Source of the DNA: Bemisia tabaci
Lineage: Eukaryota > Arthropoda > Insecta > Hemiptera > Aleyrodidae
NCBI RefSeq assembly: GCF_918797505.1
Contig: NC_092794.1
Location: 63,835,345-63,899,344, forward strand
Direction of reading: 5' to 3'
Length of the DNA: 64,000 nt
Shown here: positions 45,226 to 56,315 of the stretch, piece by piece
Layout: each line of letters starts with the position of its first letter
How positions within the stretch are numbered: the first letter of the stretch is position 1
Program-made: the position numbers and the translations under genes
The notes under the pieces: model-generated
Database searches by the model: none
What the model saw: the letters and a program-made list of their open reading frames with translations, nothing else
Told to the model about the DNA's origin: nothing

Positions 45226-47159
45226 GTTGAAAAGCTTTATTTGCTCAGTGTCGAACCTATTCCGGTGTACACAATTTCTGAACAATGTACATTGCGAGCT
45301 TGCAATCCTAGGATCACAGAATTACAGAGTTTGTTGCAATCCTGTGTGTTTTTCGGTGGAAATATAATTTTCCCCGGTCGCTTCGAGGAGTCAGTCTGCT
45401 TCTGATCTTAATTATTGCAGATTGTAGGGATTCAGAAATTTGGATTTATTTTTTTATTTTATTTGGATGAATTTAAAATAATAAAGAAAACAGAACGAAA
45501 ATATCAGGTCGAAATTTCCTTTGATTTTGCGTACAGCCAGACCTGATTTCTATATTTTTGAATGGGTTTTGTGCCAAATCTTATGGTACGAGTGTTATTT
45601 TTTCGTGTCTCTTTTTAGTTCAAAAACAGTTAGGTTATTGTAAAAAGAAATAAGTTATTATTTAGAAGTTCTGCCACTTTGTAGAATCTTTTAACATTTT
45701 TAAAATTGAATTAGTGGTTGTAGTCAGTATATTATAACCACTTTTTAACCTTTTTTGATTGTTCGTTCTTTTTTCTTTTGATTAAACCCAGATTAATTTT
45801 ACGTGGCTCGAGTTTCTGAATCATTGCAAAAACGCTCCATGTTTTCCCTTCAATCAATCGTATAAACCACGCAAAGGATCAAGAGCGCCTAACTGATTTC
45901 ACACTCTACATCAAAACGAAATCAAAGCGTGCCTACATGTAAATAAATATGTAAGGCACGCTAAAAACGAGGCCCAAATACGTCTCTCCTATTTTCGGCT
46001 GTGTTCTTACTGGATTTTTTTCTTTTTATCAATTTGATGTCTGATTTTTCTGTGGGATGTATTATTAACTTATATCGAGATCTCATATTTAATGGCACCA
46101 TAACTCCCCCAGAATAGATACTCTGTCACTCAGCAGATTTCCTTTTCTTCCCGTGCGACCAGCCATGAGCGAGGTAAATTTGCTGGCAACTGAGAGACAT
46201 AAAGAACTTACACTTGCAGGATAACAAATCTCTCCGAGGGATAATCGACATCTTGAGTAAATTTTGCGTTAATTATTATCGGCATCGAGTATTCCGGCCG
46301 TATCTGAATCGACTGCGCTAATATGATGGCGGCCGGACGAGGGATGAGAATCGATTCTGAAAGGTTTACCATGTCCTCACAGCTTGAGCTTCAGCCGTCA
46401 AGAGGGTCAAACGGGCGTCGGTTGCGTTTCCCGCAAACCGCTCCTGTGACATTCATTCTCTCTCCTTATATTATAGTAAAAATCAGGCGCTTTCTTTATT
46501 TTATTTATTTTCCTCCCCTCAAAGTATGTCCGATTCAAAATATAAGAAACGGTCCTGGCAGCATTTATCATTAAATTTGAACTTTAAATAATGTTCAGAA
46601 GAATAAGGTATAGGTAATTATGTAATGCACCGTAGAAAAAGTTATAAAAGTAAATCGTCATCACAATATTGTCAAATTCCAAGAAGCATTCATGCTAGAT
46701 ACAAATTAAACAGTCAAATATGCAACAAAAAAGTACTGAAGTTTGTTTGAATTTGTAAAGAAATGTGATTAAAAGCTAGTGAAGAATCAAGGTGGAATTT
46801 TTACTTAAAAAAGAACAAAATGGGTTTCTTAACTTTGATGATCTACACATTTTCCCTTAAAATTTAAAATTACTTTTTTACTTTTTTTCCACAGCCATGC
46901 TACTAAAGAGTTTTCTTGAAAATGCGCTTTTTTCTTGAGGTCCCGTTTGCGTTAAAGTCTCTTCTATCCTGCACTCGGTTAATTTCAGTTGTTTTAACGG
47001 ATTTGTGTGCCTGCATAAAAAGTCGTTCCAGTATTACTTACCAAAGCAATTTTGGCCGAATTTTTATCCCATTCCTTCCTCCTGGAAATCACTAGTGAAA
47101 TCAAAAACCAATCTTTCATTTACCTAATTCCCGGTCTGACTCCCCTCTTTTTCTTGTAA

Positions 47160-47505
47160 GATCACGTAAGCTAAGCGTCAGGTCCTCTCTCTCCATAAAG
47201 GCTACGCATTACTTGATTGACTTCTAATGGGAGAGCAAATTCCCTATGACAGAGATTCCACGCGAAAAGATCGATATCCAGATTGCGATTAAACCTAACT
47301 TCTTTAAGTACTTCAAGGTCCCCGAGGAGGTAATCCTGCACTTTCAGTTGAAGCCCCGTCCCTCTCAGCCCATGATCAACAACTAGCCCCAGAAAACCGT
47401 TGTTTGAGACCATCAAACTCGGGCCTGCTGGCCGGGAGTCGAACCCGGGACCTCCGGATCATTGAGCCAGCACTAAAAACTACACCACAAGTAGTCCATT
47501 GTCTA
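47160..47505 (-). repeat. tRNA-derived SINE
   Basis: On the minus strand the 5' end reads GTGGTGTAGTTTTTAGTGCT (A-box like), followed by a GGTTCGACTCCCGG segment that is a textbook pol III B-box. These are the two internal promoter parts of a tRNA gene. A tRNA-unrelated body of about 270 bases follows, ending near CAAGAAAAAGAGGGG. The acceptor-stem halves do not pair well, and there is no intact tRNA end, so a SINE is preferred over a working tRNA gene. The 81-codon open frame in the body is taken as incidental. Confidence 0.65.
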
Positions 47506-48118
47506 CGCAAAAAACCCTGCACTTTTTTATAGACCGACACCGAAGAAATAAGTACCTACAATTCCGGGTTAAGAAACCAATATGTGGACCCACAAATTGT
47601 GTGTTAAGATTTCAATTTCTCAATGTCATATTTTTTCTGTGAGCTCATCGCGATTTTTGTGGAATCCCCCAGTGTATGTCCCTATGGGACATTGCCCCGT
47701 CCATTAATTCTATATTTTTGTGTGTGTTGTAACACACCTATTCATGTCATATCTATTCTATTCCTCAGAGAGCACAACGATGACGATGGAATTATGAAAG
47801 AAAACAAAAAGAAAATGGAGAGCTTTGGCTTGAAATTCTCGGCGGGAGTTGAGCTCAAAGGTCGTGCTGTGACGGTTTGCTTGGACAACGGGGAGAGGGG
47901 CTGGGGTGCAACGATTTTAAGAGTCACGATTATGTAGACCGGGGGAGGGGGGGGGGGTAGGCGGCTCCGATTGGTTGGCTCCAGTCTGTCAGACATTTAA
48001 GTACTTTTTCATGTAAATACGCGTGTCCCGCTTGTTCGCTATCGTTTTTAGCCGTTATGAAGGGCTCACTTTAGTCGGTAGAAAACTCACTGGTCTCGAA
48101 TGAGAACAACTTGTACTC

Positions 48119-48283
48119 CAGTGGCGTGGCGTAAATTACGATATATCGATTGTTATGCCATTTAAGCCTATGGAAAAGGATCCATGAATAGGGTGTTCGC
48201 AGCGAACACCTTAATAATAGATTCTTTACCATAGGTTTAAATGGCATAACAATCGATATATCGCAATTCACGCCATGCCACTG
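48119..48283. repeat. Palindromic MITE family B copy 5
   Basis: CAGTGGCGTGGCGTAAATTA to CACGCCATGCCACTG, with the central GTGTTCGCAGCGAACACC intact. Confidence 0.85.
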
Positions 48284-49180
48284 TTGCACTCATAGTTTCA
48301 GATATCGAATATTCTTGATTTCAGTCCGAGTCGATCGAAATATTTTTTGACCCCGATCTCCCACGATGTAGAGTTTGTAAATTTTGACTTATTTATGCTA
48401 AAAGGAACTATAAGCGTAGGCTTTGCGTGCAAGAAAGTTCCTTTCAGCATAAATACGTCCATTTTTTATTAAAGAGGGCTAATTTTTTACTTTTTCGTAT
48501 ACAATCGCTCTGAACGATAAAACCTCTGCCTTATTTCATGGGGTTGAAGGAATGATTGATTCCATTGCTAATACAGTGACAGACAATGATATCATCCAAA
48601 TAAAATAAAAATCAATTGAAAATTTTATGTAATAAAAAACACTGAGATAGTCTACTCACAATCAGTCAGAATGGATTTGATTTTGTCGGCTTTCGATTAT
48701 TTAATTCTTCTTTATTTTGGTAAATATAGGTAGACAAAATTAGCTTTCAGGGTATGATAAACTGTGTTACTACTAAATGTATCACCTCTATGAGAATTCT
48801 TTTAAAATGTTCCCTTTTAAAAACTGTATAGTTTTGGCTAAAAAAAACTATGGCTCAAAGTATTAATCAGTTTAGATGAAGTGATTTTCATCAATCAAGA
48901 AAGACATGAAGCCCATAGGCGTACAATTTTCAATTTTCTCCATTTCGCTTTCCATAGCTGCCTTCGCGGTGTGATTCATTGAATAAATGAGGATCTCTAT
49001 TGCATTGCAAGATTTGTTTTTTGTGCAAAGATTTCGAGAGCTCCAAGACCTTTTTGAAAAAATAAAGAGAAGACATCACGTCAAAACGTCTTACCCGGTT
49101 CGACGAATTTTTTCTCCCCTAAGTTCTGTCCGAGTGGAAGTAGAACTTTAAAACAAATTTTCCGAGCTCACGCTTCATAT

Positions 49181-49415
49181 ATGAGGCCTTACATGTAAAA
49201 ATGGCGGATGTAAAAAATTACCTTTTCGAAAAACGCTTAAAAAACTGTTTTGGTCACACAAAAATTTAATATGTTTGGCTCTGGCATAATGTACAGATCT
49301 CGAGGATCACATCTCAAGTATTTTCTTATAATTTTCTCGATGCTAAAACAGATTTTTGAACATGTTTCGAAAAGGTAATTTTTCACATCCGCCATTGTTA
49401 CATATAATCCCTCAT
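49181..49415. repeat. TIR element family L
   Basis: ATGAGGCCTTACATGTAAAA...AATGGCGGATGTAAAAAATT on the left, inverted on the right as CACATCCGCCATTGTTACAT...CCTCAT. About 235 bp. It is the only copy noticed. Confidence 0.7.
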
Positions 49416-49590
49416 TTGTATATACATCGAGATTCTGTAAATCACATTAGTGTTTTCAGAGATCTTTTAAAACATCTCTCAAGCGTCATTGTGCAGTTTG
49501 GCGATCACTTATGATTGATACCGTCTCAGATCCGCTCTCTGCCTAGTCGTAGCGATACATCGCTTCATGACGGAAGTTGAAGTTGGAAGG

Positions 49591-49640
49591 TCGAAAATAA
49601 TCGATTATTCGGGTCGAAAATAATCGATTATTCGTGTGAC
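49591..49640. promoter_or_regulatory. Duplicated AATAATCGATTATT palindromic site
   Basis: Two direct copies of GGTCGAAAATAATCGATTATTCG, back to back, followed by a CpG-richer stretch (49640-49750). TAATCGATTA is a palindrome made of two TAAT half-sites, typical of homeodomain binding. The position, 1.5 kb upstream of the bursicon alpha ATG, would suit an enhancer or promoter element. The role is inferred only. Confidence 0.25.
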
Positions 49641-50930
49641 TTTGGGTGCACGGTAGGAGTCGGCGCGCTGAGCCGTTGGGGGCAACTGGTGGTGGTCAAC
49701 GACGAAGGACAACCCCAGACGTCTACTCTTACGGATCGAACCTCTGAAGATCCTACGCGCTTTCCAAATGAAATATTTTTACATCCATTTTCAGCCATCA
49801 TTTTAAAACCCTTCCTTCGAAACTCCTCTTTTTTGCATGAGTCTCCAAAGTAGAGAATATTTATCTTTTAGAGTTTGTGACATTTTTAGTTGAAAATCCA
49901 CCGCCAATTATGTTGAGGAGCTGGAACAGGACTTGTGAGTACTGCATGTCTCGCCATATTTTCATGATCGGTATCTTGTTGATTTCCCACGCTCTTACCG
50001 TGACTTACTAATTTTGATACAGTGAGGATGGAATTTGCAGAAATGTGCGGTTTTATAAAAAATATTGCAGTCTAAAAATTGTGTGAGGGGATTTCAGGAT
50101 TTCAAATCGAATCGCATCTAACACAGCTAGGTTAGGTAAATTATAATTTTAAAAAAAAAAGTCATAAAAATACAGTTTTGTCCGAAAAAAAAATATACGG
50201 AGAGTAAACTACTACATTTTTTGCGAGATTTCGAATGCAAGTCATTAAAAAACTTTAATTAGACTGTAATGGGGCAATGACGAAGAATTTTTCGTGGGGT
50301 TGTTGTATAGTTATTCTCACACAGGATTTTGCGGAAAAATCACGAAATTAATTGGAAAGTGCAAAAAAGCATTTCTTAGTCGAGAAAAAGCTGATCAAAA
50401 TTCGACCAATTATTGACAGTCCAGTTAACGATGCCTGGAGCTGCATTCAGCTTACCAGCAAATGCAGATTCCTCCGCCTGGCTACGTCATCAGAGCCCGC
50501 CAAAATATCGTTTCAAACAGGTCCCATTTATAGCATTTTAAAACGGGGTTTCATTGCTATTTAGGACTAAAAAAATTGGACATTCCTGGAAGCTTTGTTC
50601 ATAATACCGTACTCTTAGAATACAAATTTGAAAAATGGGTGTTACAGACCCATTTAGGCTCATACAGGGAAATCTGGGTAGCAAACACATCATACCTCAC
50701 GAAATAGACTGACGAGCTTTCATTCAAAAGCAAACTTTTCGAAATTGTATTTACAAGGAAGTATATTGACACAGTAAAACTTCCAAAACACGTAACTCGT
50801 TTGAGGTGTTTTAAAATTTCTGGAGACATTTTGTTGTCCATCTTGGTTGCAGAAACAGGAACTCTTTCTTGTTTCCTGTCATGGAATATGTTTGGAAAAA
50901 TGGAGGTAGCTCTATTACTCAGCCGGGTTT

Positions 50931-50957
50931 AAATAAATAAATAAATAAATAAATAAA
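50931..50957. repeat. AAAT microsatellite
   Basis: (AAAT)n of about six units. Confidence 0.8.
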
Positions 50958-51200
50958 AAAACGCTCAAGGCGCAGACATTTTCAGATGAGTTCCGACACT
51001 GTAAAGCTTAAATTTTTTCAGCATTATTTCAGAAAAATCTAAATAAACAATCAACTCTCCATGATCTCTCCAACAAATTATTCTGTGATAATTAGCCATA
51101 AGTTACTGCCATACCCAGAAAATATGCGATTCTTTCATCCTCAGAGCATTTTTTTTTCTTTTTTAACACGAACTTTGGATCTACAATCAAATGCAGAAAA

Positions 51201-54200
51201 ATGTCTCACGTGCCATTAAGGATTTTTAAATCTTTTGGGTTAGTTTTAGTTTGGTGGCTGTGTCTCGTTTTGGACGGTCTGGTTTTGGGGCAAGATAGTC
51301 CCCGTGTTGTATCGGACGAATGCACAGTGACTCCTGTTCTTCATGTTCTCCAATATCCTGGATGTGTTCCTAAACCTATACCATCCTTTGCCTGCACCGG
51401 TCGTTGTTCCAGTTATATTCAAGTAAGACCTGCTTTATATCTGCCTCTAAAGTCCTATTCCGTTTATTTGAGAAATTTCGCACTTTGGAATCCACCCCCC
51501 CCTCCCTCCAAAAAAACAAATATATCATTTATCTGAGAGCAAACCCTGTTTGCTGTTTATATTGTGACAAGAAACCTCAACGCTACAGTTTAAAGTCAGT
51601 GTTTCCCAAACAAAAAAACGTAAAGTACATTTCAACTTTGCAAAATTCCCACTCGAAAACTGGATTTTTTCTGAACGGTTGTTGGAAATTTCTGAGGAAA
51701 ATTTCACAGATTTTTCTTTTTTTTTGCGCAAGAAGTTATGTAATTCATGTGTTGTTCATATTGTATGTAGTATCGTGAATATTATCACTATGTTCAAGGA
51801 TTTTTCCCTTTGACGAAGAAAAATTAGCAAGTTTGTCATTCTTGAAAAACATTGAGTTCTTTGAGTTGGTTGGCAACCTTGGAATCGAGTCACGTTCTTT
51901 CATCCGGAAACGACGAGTTAACTCGTTTTCGAAGGATTTAGCCTTTGAGCATATGAAGTGACATTTTTAGATGAATAAAAAAAATTTACAATTTCTATGA
52001 GAAAGTAATAATTAGAGTTTCAGACCATCAAAAACAGTTTAAACTAAAGTCAGATTAGTACTTCTTAATTTTAAAATGTAGTTTATTTGAGGCTTGCGCA
52101 CGTTTGGTAAATACTTAATTAAAGTCAATGCAGCTAGAGTATACAAAAAAAGGTGTAACATTAGCCAGGAAAAAAATTGAAAACTGAATGTCCAAGATGT
52201 TGAAAAATTATGAGCATTTTCAGTGCTGATAACTTGTGGTTAATTTTACATACCACAGAATCAGAAATTAACGTTTTTTGTCCACGTTAATTCACATTTC
52301 CAGTTTACAGAAAAACTGGAGCCTGCTTACGTCAAATCGCGCATTGAGATGATTTCGGTGTACTTTCATAATGGAAAAATATTCCTGTGAGCTAAATTTT
52401 TTTAAGAACAATTAAAAATACCTTGTATCAGAGGAGGGTAAGCATGTGTGTGAAACCAAGCTCTATTTATTTGCCGGACGTATTGGTTGATTTCAATGTC
52501 TAATTTAGTCTACGTTGGTTATGTTCTTTTCGCGAGCGGGAAGTTTGAATTTACTATTCATAATGTAAACTACGCACTTTTATTTCTCTATAATGAGTTA
52601 ATTTTGGATGTTTACAATATGCTCAACGTGTTTTGTTTGACATTTTAATGAGATAACACTACTGTAAAATGCATTCCTTACTGGGTCTAGAGGCCCATTC
52701 CGAGAGTGAAATGTTAGTCTAAAAATTTGAAACCCACTGAAATAGTCTTATCACAAAATGTGTGTTTTTCAGGTATCTGGTTCAAAAATTTGGCAAATGG
52801 AAAGATCATGCATGTGTTGTCAAGAAAGTGGGGAAAGGGAAGCGAGTGTCTCATTATTCTGCCCCAAAGCAAGACCGGGAGAGAAGAAATTCAGAAAGGT
52901 AAGATCCGTAGTTTACGTATGTGAGCAAAGGGACATGAAGGTGCTCAATGGGTTCTACCAACACAAGGATATCCATAAATTTACTTGGGTTCAGTCTACT
53001 CGCGGATTGAAATCAATCATTGATTATGTGGTTGTTAGACAAGACACGGGAATGAAGATTCAGCAAGTTAGAGTGTGGAGAGGTCTTTCCTGCGGCAGTG
53101 ATCATTATTTCCTCGGGGCGAAAATAGCTTTCCCAGTGAAAGGGAGCCAGGAGACCAGGCAAGCACAGGAACAGGTTCACCAACAAAAAGATCGTGTCAA
53201 GCTTGTGAACTATAATATTGACAGCTTGCAGCATCCAAGTGTAAGGGCTTTATATGGAAAGCGCTTGGATGAGAAGTTGGGCGAATCAAGGGACGGTGAT
53301 ACCGAACAGCAGTATCAGTTCTTGAAGGATTGCATTCACTCGGCAGCAATGGAGGCTCTTGGTGTCGCTGATGATAGGAAAGTTAGCGAAAAACCTTACT
53401 GGTGGGACGAAGAAATTGAGAAGGAGATTCAGGAGAAACGGAAAAAATATCATCAGTTCCTTTCCTCTAAAAAAACAGAAGACAAAGAGGCGTATAAAAA
53501 AGCTCAGACGCAGGTACGAAGGCTCATAACCAAGAAAAAGAACGAATCTTGGGAGAGGAGCTGTAACAAAATAGACACGTACATAGGAGGAAGGAAAAGC
53601 ACTGAGAGCTGGAAGTTGCTGAAAGGGCTGCGAAGGGACATGAAGCGGGACTTAATATCTCCGATATCCATTGATAAACTGGAGGGTTATTTTAAAAATT
53701 TACTGACAGAAAGGCGACCTGAATTTCAAGATGGAGGTGTAAGCTTGGAGTATACTAACGATAATCATAACTTGGAGATCCATATGGAGGACGTGGTAAA
53801 GGCCGTACGAGAGCTGAAGAACGATAAAGCTCCGGGTCCGGGAAATATTCCTGCTGAGTTGATCAAGTGTGGAACCTGCAAGCTGTTTCAACGGTTGAGA
53901 TACCTGATGCAAGATTGCTTGGACGGTGGAAAGGTACCGACAGAATGGAAAGAGTCTTGGGTGTCACCTATATACAAGAAGAAGGGTAGAAAAGATGAGT
54001 GTGATAACTATAGAGGACTGTCGGTTGCAGGTACCCTAAGCAAAGTGTATGGAAAAATCCTGAAAGCAAAAATCGAAGAGGAGTGGAAAGAACATGAAGC
54101 GGAAGAGCAAGCAGGTTTCAGAGCCGGTCGGTCAACGATTGATCACTTATTTACCATCATCCACGTCATCGAGAAAAAGAAGGGAGTTGGCCAGGAATTA

Positions 54201-56315
54201 CATCTAGTGTTTGTGGATCTCCAGAAAGCTTACGACAGTGTGCCATTGATGAAACTTTGGGAAGCCTTAAACAAAAGGGGTTTTAGTGGGGGACTAATTA
54301 GTGCTATTAAGGAATTTTATGGTGGGGCTTTTTCTAGGGTTAAATCGCATGGGGACTTATCGTTGGGGTTTTTAATTACTAAAGGACTGAAACAAGGGTG
54401 TTGTTTGTCGCCAACCTTATTTAAAGTGTACCTGGAAGAAGTTTTAAAGGAATGGAAAAGATGCTGTTCGGGAATGGGCGTCCCGCTACGTGAAGATGGC
54501 ACCCTTTATACTCTGTGCTTTGCTGATGATCAGGTGGTAATAGCTCAGGACGAAGAAGATGCGAATTACATGACGCGGAAGCTAGTGGAAGTATACCGAA
54601 AGTGGGGAATGGAAGTAAATGTGGTTAAGACGGAGAAGTTGGTTATCGGTGGTGATCAGCAAAGCATTGAACTGGAGGATGGTCGGAAAATTCAGGACTG
54701 TGAAGAGTATAAATATCTAGGAGTTTGGTTAACTAAGGACGGAAATTTGGATCGGGCTATTAAAGATCGGAATGTGCAAGGCAGGAAAGCTATCGCGATG
54801 CTAAATGGGGTTCTCTGGGACCAGAGTATCTCCAAGGAGACCAAAAGGAAAATTTACAACGTCATCGTGAAGAGTATCGTAACTTACGGGAGTGAGGTCT
54901 GGCAACTCAAGAAAAGAACTGAAGACATGCTTAGGGCAACTGAGATGGACTTTTGGCGGAGGTCTGCTGGCATCTCAAGAAGAGAGCGTATCCGCAATGT
55001 AAAAGTACGCGAGATCATGGGTGTAGAGAAGGACATCGTGCACGATATCAGGTCCAAGCAGTTGGTCTGGTATGGACATGTGCGAAGGATGGCAGACGAC
55101 CGGTTGCCCAAGCAGGTCTTCGATTGGGTTCCTCCCGGAAGGCGACGGCGTGGACGTCCTGTGAAAGGTTGGCGACAAGGGGTGGAGGAGGAGATCAGAA
55201 GGTGCCAATTGCCTGATGATCTCTGGGAGGATAGGGGGCAATGGCGATTGGGCGTCGCAGAGCGCGAGGCGGCGCTATAAAAGCGACTTTATGTATGTAT
55301 GTAAGATCCGTAGTTTTTTTCTGATTGATTTTTTGTCAATTTTATCTACGGTTGTGGTGGAAATTCTTACCTCTTTAGAATTATTAAGGTTTTATCTCAA
55401 GTGTATGGGCTTTTCTCGTCAACAAATTACCAAAACTGTGAGTTCTAAAACTCATAGGCCCTAATAATATCATGCATAGCTCGTAAGATTTCGGACTTCC
55501 ACCTTTCTTGAATGCACTGTTAGAAATCTTGGAGTGAAATCAAGAGTGCGGATAATCCCAGAGCTTATTTGACTTGCAGAAAAGTTGAAAGATATGATTA
55601 GAGAGTGAGAAATCAGCTTTTCGAAGCGAAGCGGAAAGCATTGCTGTGGAATGAAGTTCATGCCACAAAAGAGAGTTGATTCCGCTCGTACTTACAGAGA
55701 AAAATTCACTCTTCATTCATGTCACTGGAGTATTTTTGGAGCAAAATAGGTTCCAGAGTCAAGAGCACTGCGAATTTCACGCCGAAATTTTAATAGTGTG
55801 AAAGTGACGAATGTTAAAATAAAATACATATTTTAACTACGTTTGAATAGTCATAAAGTTGTTAGACATTAATAAAAGGAAGCATGAATTTACTCATGAA
55901 TTTTTGGAGTTCCGTCCCTTTTTGCGTGTCTCGCTTCGACAGTTGGACTGCATTTTGCAATTTGGACCTATTAATTCTGGCTCATCCGGAAAAAACACTT
56001 ATGTGCATAGGGAAACTAATGGCACATACGTTGTTTTTAAACCGGGCCGGAATTTATAGGGCCAAATTGCAAAATGCAGTCCAGTTCTTCCTTCTTCTCA
56101 TCCAATATTTCATGGAGATAATTATTTGTAGAGAATCTCCTCAGTTTTAAAAATTTGATGTGAATAAAAAATGATTTCAGGTGACAACTAAGGCTCCTTT
56201 GGAATGTATGTGCCGACCCTGCACTAGCATCGAGGAGAGCTCTGTTGTGCCTCAAGAGATCGTCAACTATGCCGGGGAGCAGCCTATAAGCGGTCATTTT
56301 GCCAAGCCAGAATAG
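51201..56315 (+). CDS. Burs: Bursicon alpha subunit
   Basis: Secreted cystine-knot subunit that pairs with partner of bursicon to form the tanning and wing-expansion hormone acting on LGR2/rickets. Exons 51201-51422, 52773-52898 and 56181-56315, all junctions in phase 0, give 160 residues, the usual size. A signal peptide ('LVLVWWLCLVLDGLVLG') is followed by 'DECTVTPVLHVLQYPGCVPK', 'FACTGRCSSYIQ', 'VSGSKIWQMERSCMCCQESG', 'LFCPKARPGEKKFRK', 'APLECMCRPCTSIEE' and 'VVPQEIVNYAGE'. All eleven mature-subunit cysteines are present. Intron 2 (3.28 kb) contains an RTE-like LINE inserted right at the exon 2 donor; without it the intron would be about 0.88 kb. The exon reading frames are intact. The short AG-ending tract just before the ATG (AAATGCAG) may mark a 5' UTR intron. 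Confidence 0.97.
52899..55316 (+). mobile_element. RTE-like non-LTR retrotransposon, 5'-truncated, with 16-bp target-site duplication
   Basis: The element body runs 52915-55300 between two identical 16-base direct repeats, GTAAGATCCGTAGTTT at 52899-52914 and 55301-55316. It ends in a short ATGTATGTATG microsatellite instead of poly-A, as many RTE-type elements do. The 5' end is cut inside the endonuclease domain, a sign of incomplete reverse transcription. The single long frame has no stops or frameshifts. It lies in the same orientation as bursicon alpha, at the very start of intron 2. The perfect duplication and intact frame indicate a young insertion. Confidence 0.93.
52915..55280 (+). CDS. 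LINE endonuclease (partial) / reverse transcriptase ORF
   Basis: The frame continues from the upstream bursicon exon, but the element's own part is about 788 codons. N-terminal remnant of the AP-like endonuclease: 'TWVQSTRGLKSIIDYVVV' and the catalytic S-D-H triad at 53097-53105 ('CGSDHYF'). Reverse transcriptase: 'NDKAPGPGNIPAEL', 'DNYRGLSVAGTLSKVYGK', 'EEQAGFRAGRSTIDHLF', the first catalytic aspartate in 'VFVDLQKAYDSVP' (D at 54216), 'GLKQGCCLSPTLF' and the F-A-D-D box at 54519-54530. The C-terminal region 'SKQLVWYGHVRRMADDRLPK' and 'GRRRRGRPVKGW' is typical of RTE and related clades. The metal-binding aspartates are intact, so the protein could be active for reverse transcription but lacks a full endonuclease. 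The clade call is from memory of motifs. Confidence 0.92.
55944..56083. repeat. Palindromic MITE family E copy 4
   Basis: TGGACTGCATTTTGCAATTT facing AAATTGCAAAATGCAGTCCA exactly. The interior ATGTGCATAGGGAAACTAATG is in the reverse orientation relative to copy 2. It lies in intron 2 of bursicon alpha, about 100 bases before exon 3. Confidence 0.75.

Larger units (their letters stand above)
41039..51200. other. 10-kb intergenic region between the two bursicon genes
   Basis: Besides the candidate Pburs 5' exon, the interval holds MITE families B (three copies), E, L and N, a tRNA-derived SINE, a fragment of the TCGATCGA repeat (44518-44640) and a tandem GC-rich pair at 45.09-45.23 kb. No other protein gene was recognised. 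It must contain the promoters of both subunit genes. Confidence 0.5.

Noticed and set aside
47430..47505. Functional tRNA gene on the minus strand
   Set aside because: The A and B boxes are present, but the acceptor stem and 3' end do not fit, and a SINE body follows.
47771..47937. Open segment after a TTCCTCAG acceptor (MKENKKKMESFG...)
   Set aside because: It has an acceptor-like start and a stop, but no recognised family and no upstream exon; low-complexity basic content.
52758..52772. Start codon at 52758 for a single 840-residue protein
   Set aside because: This ATG lies in bursicon intron 1 just before the acceptor. The long frame is exon 2 of bursicon plus the LINE, not one gene.
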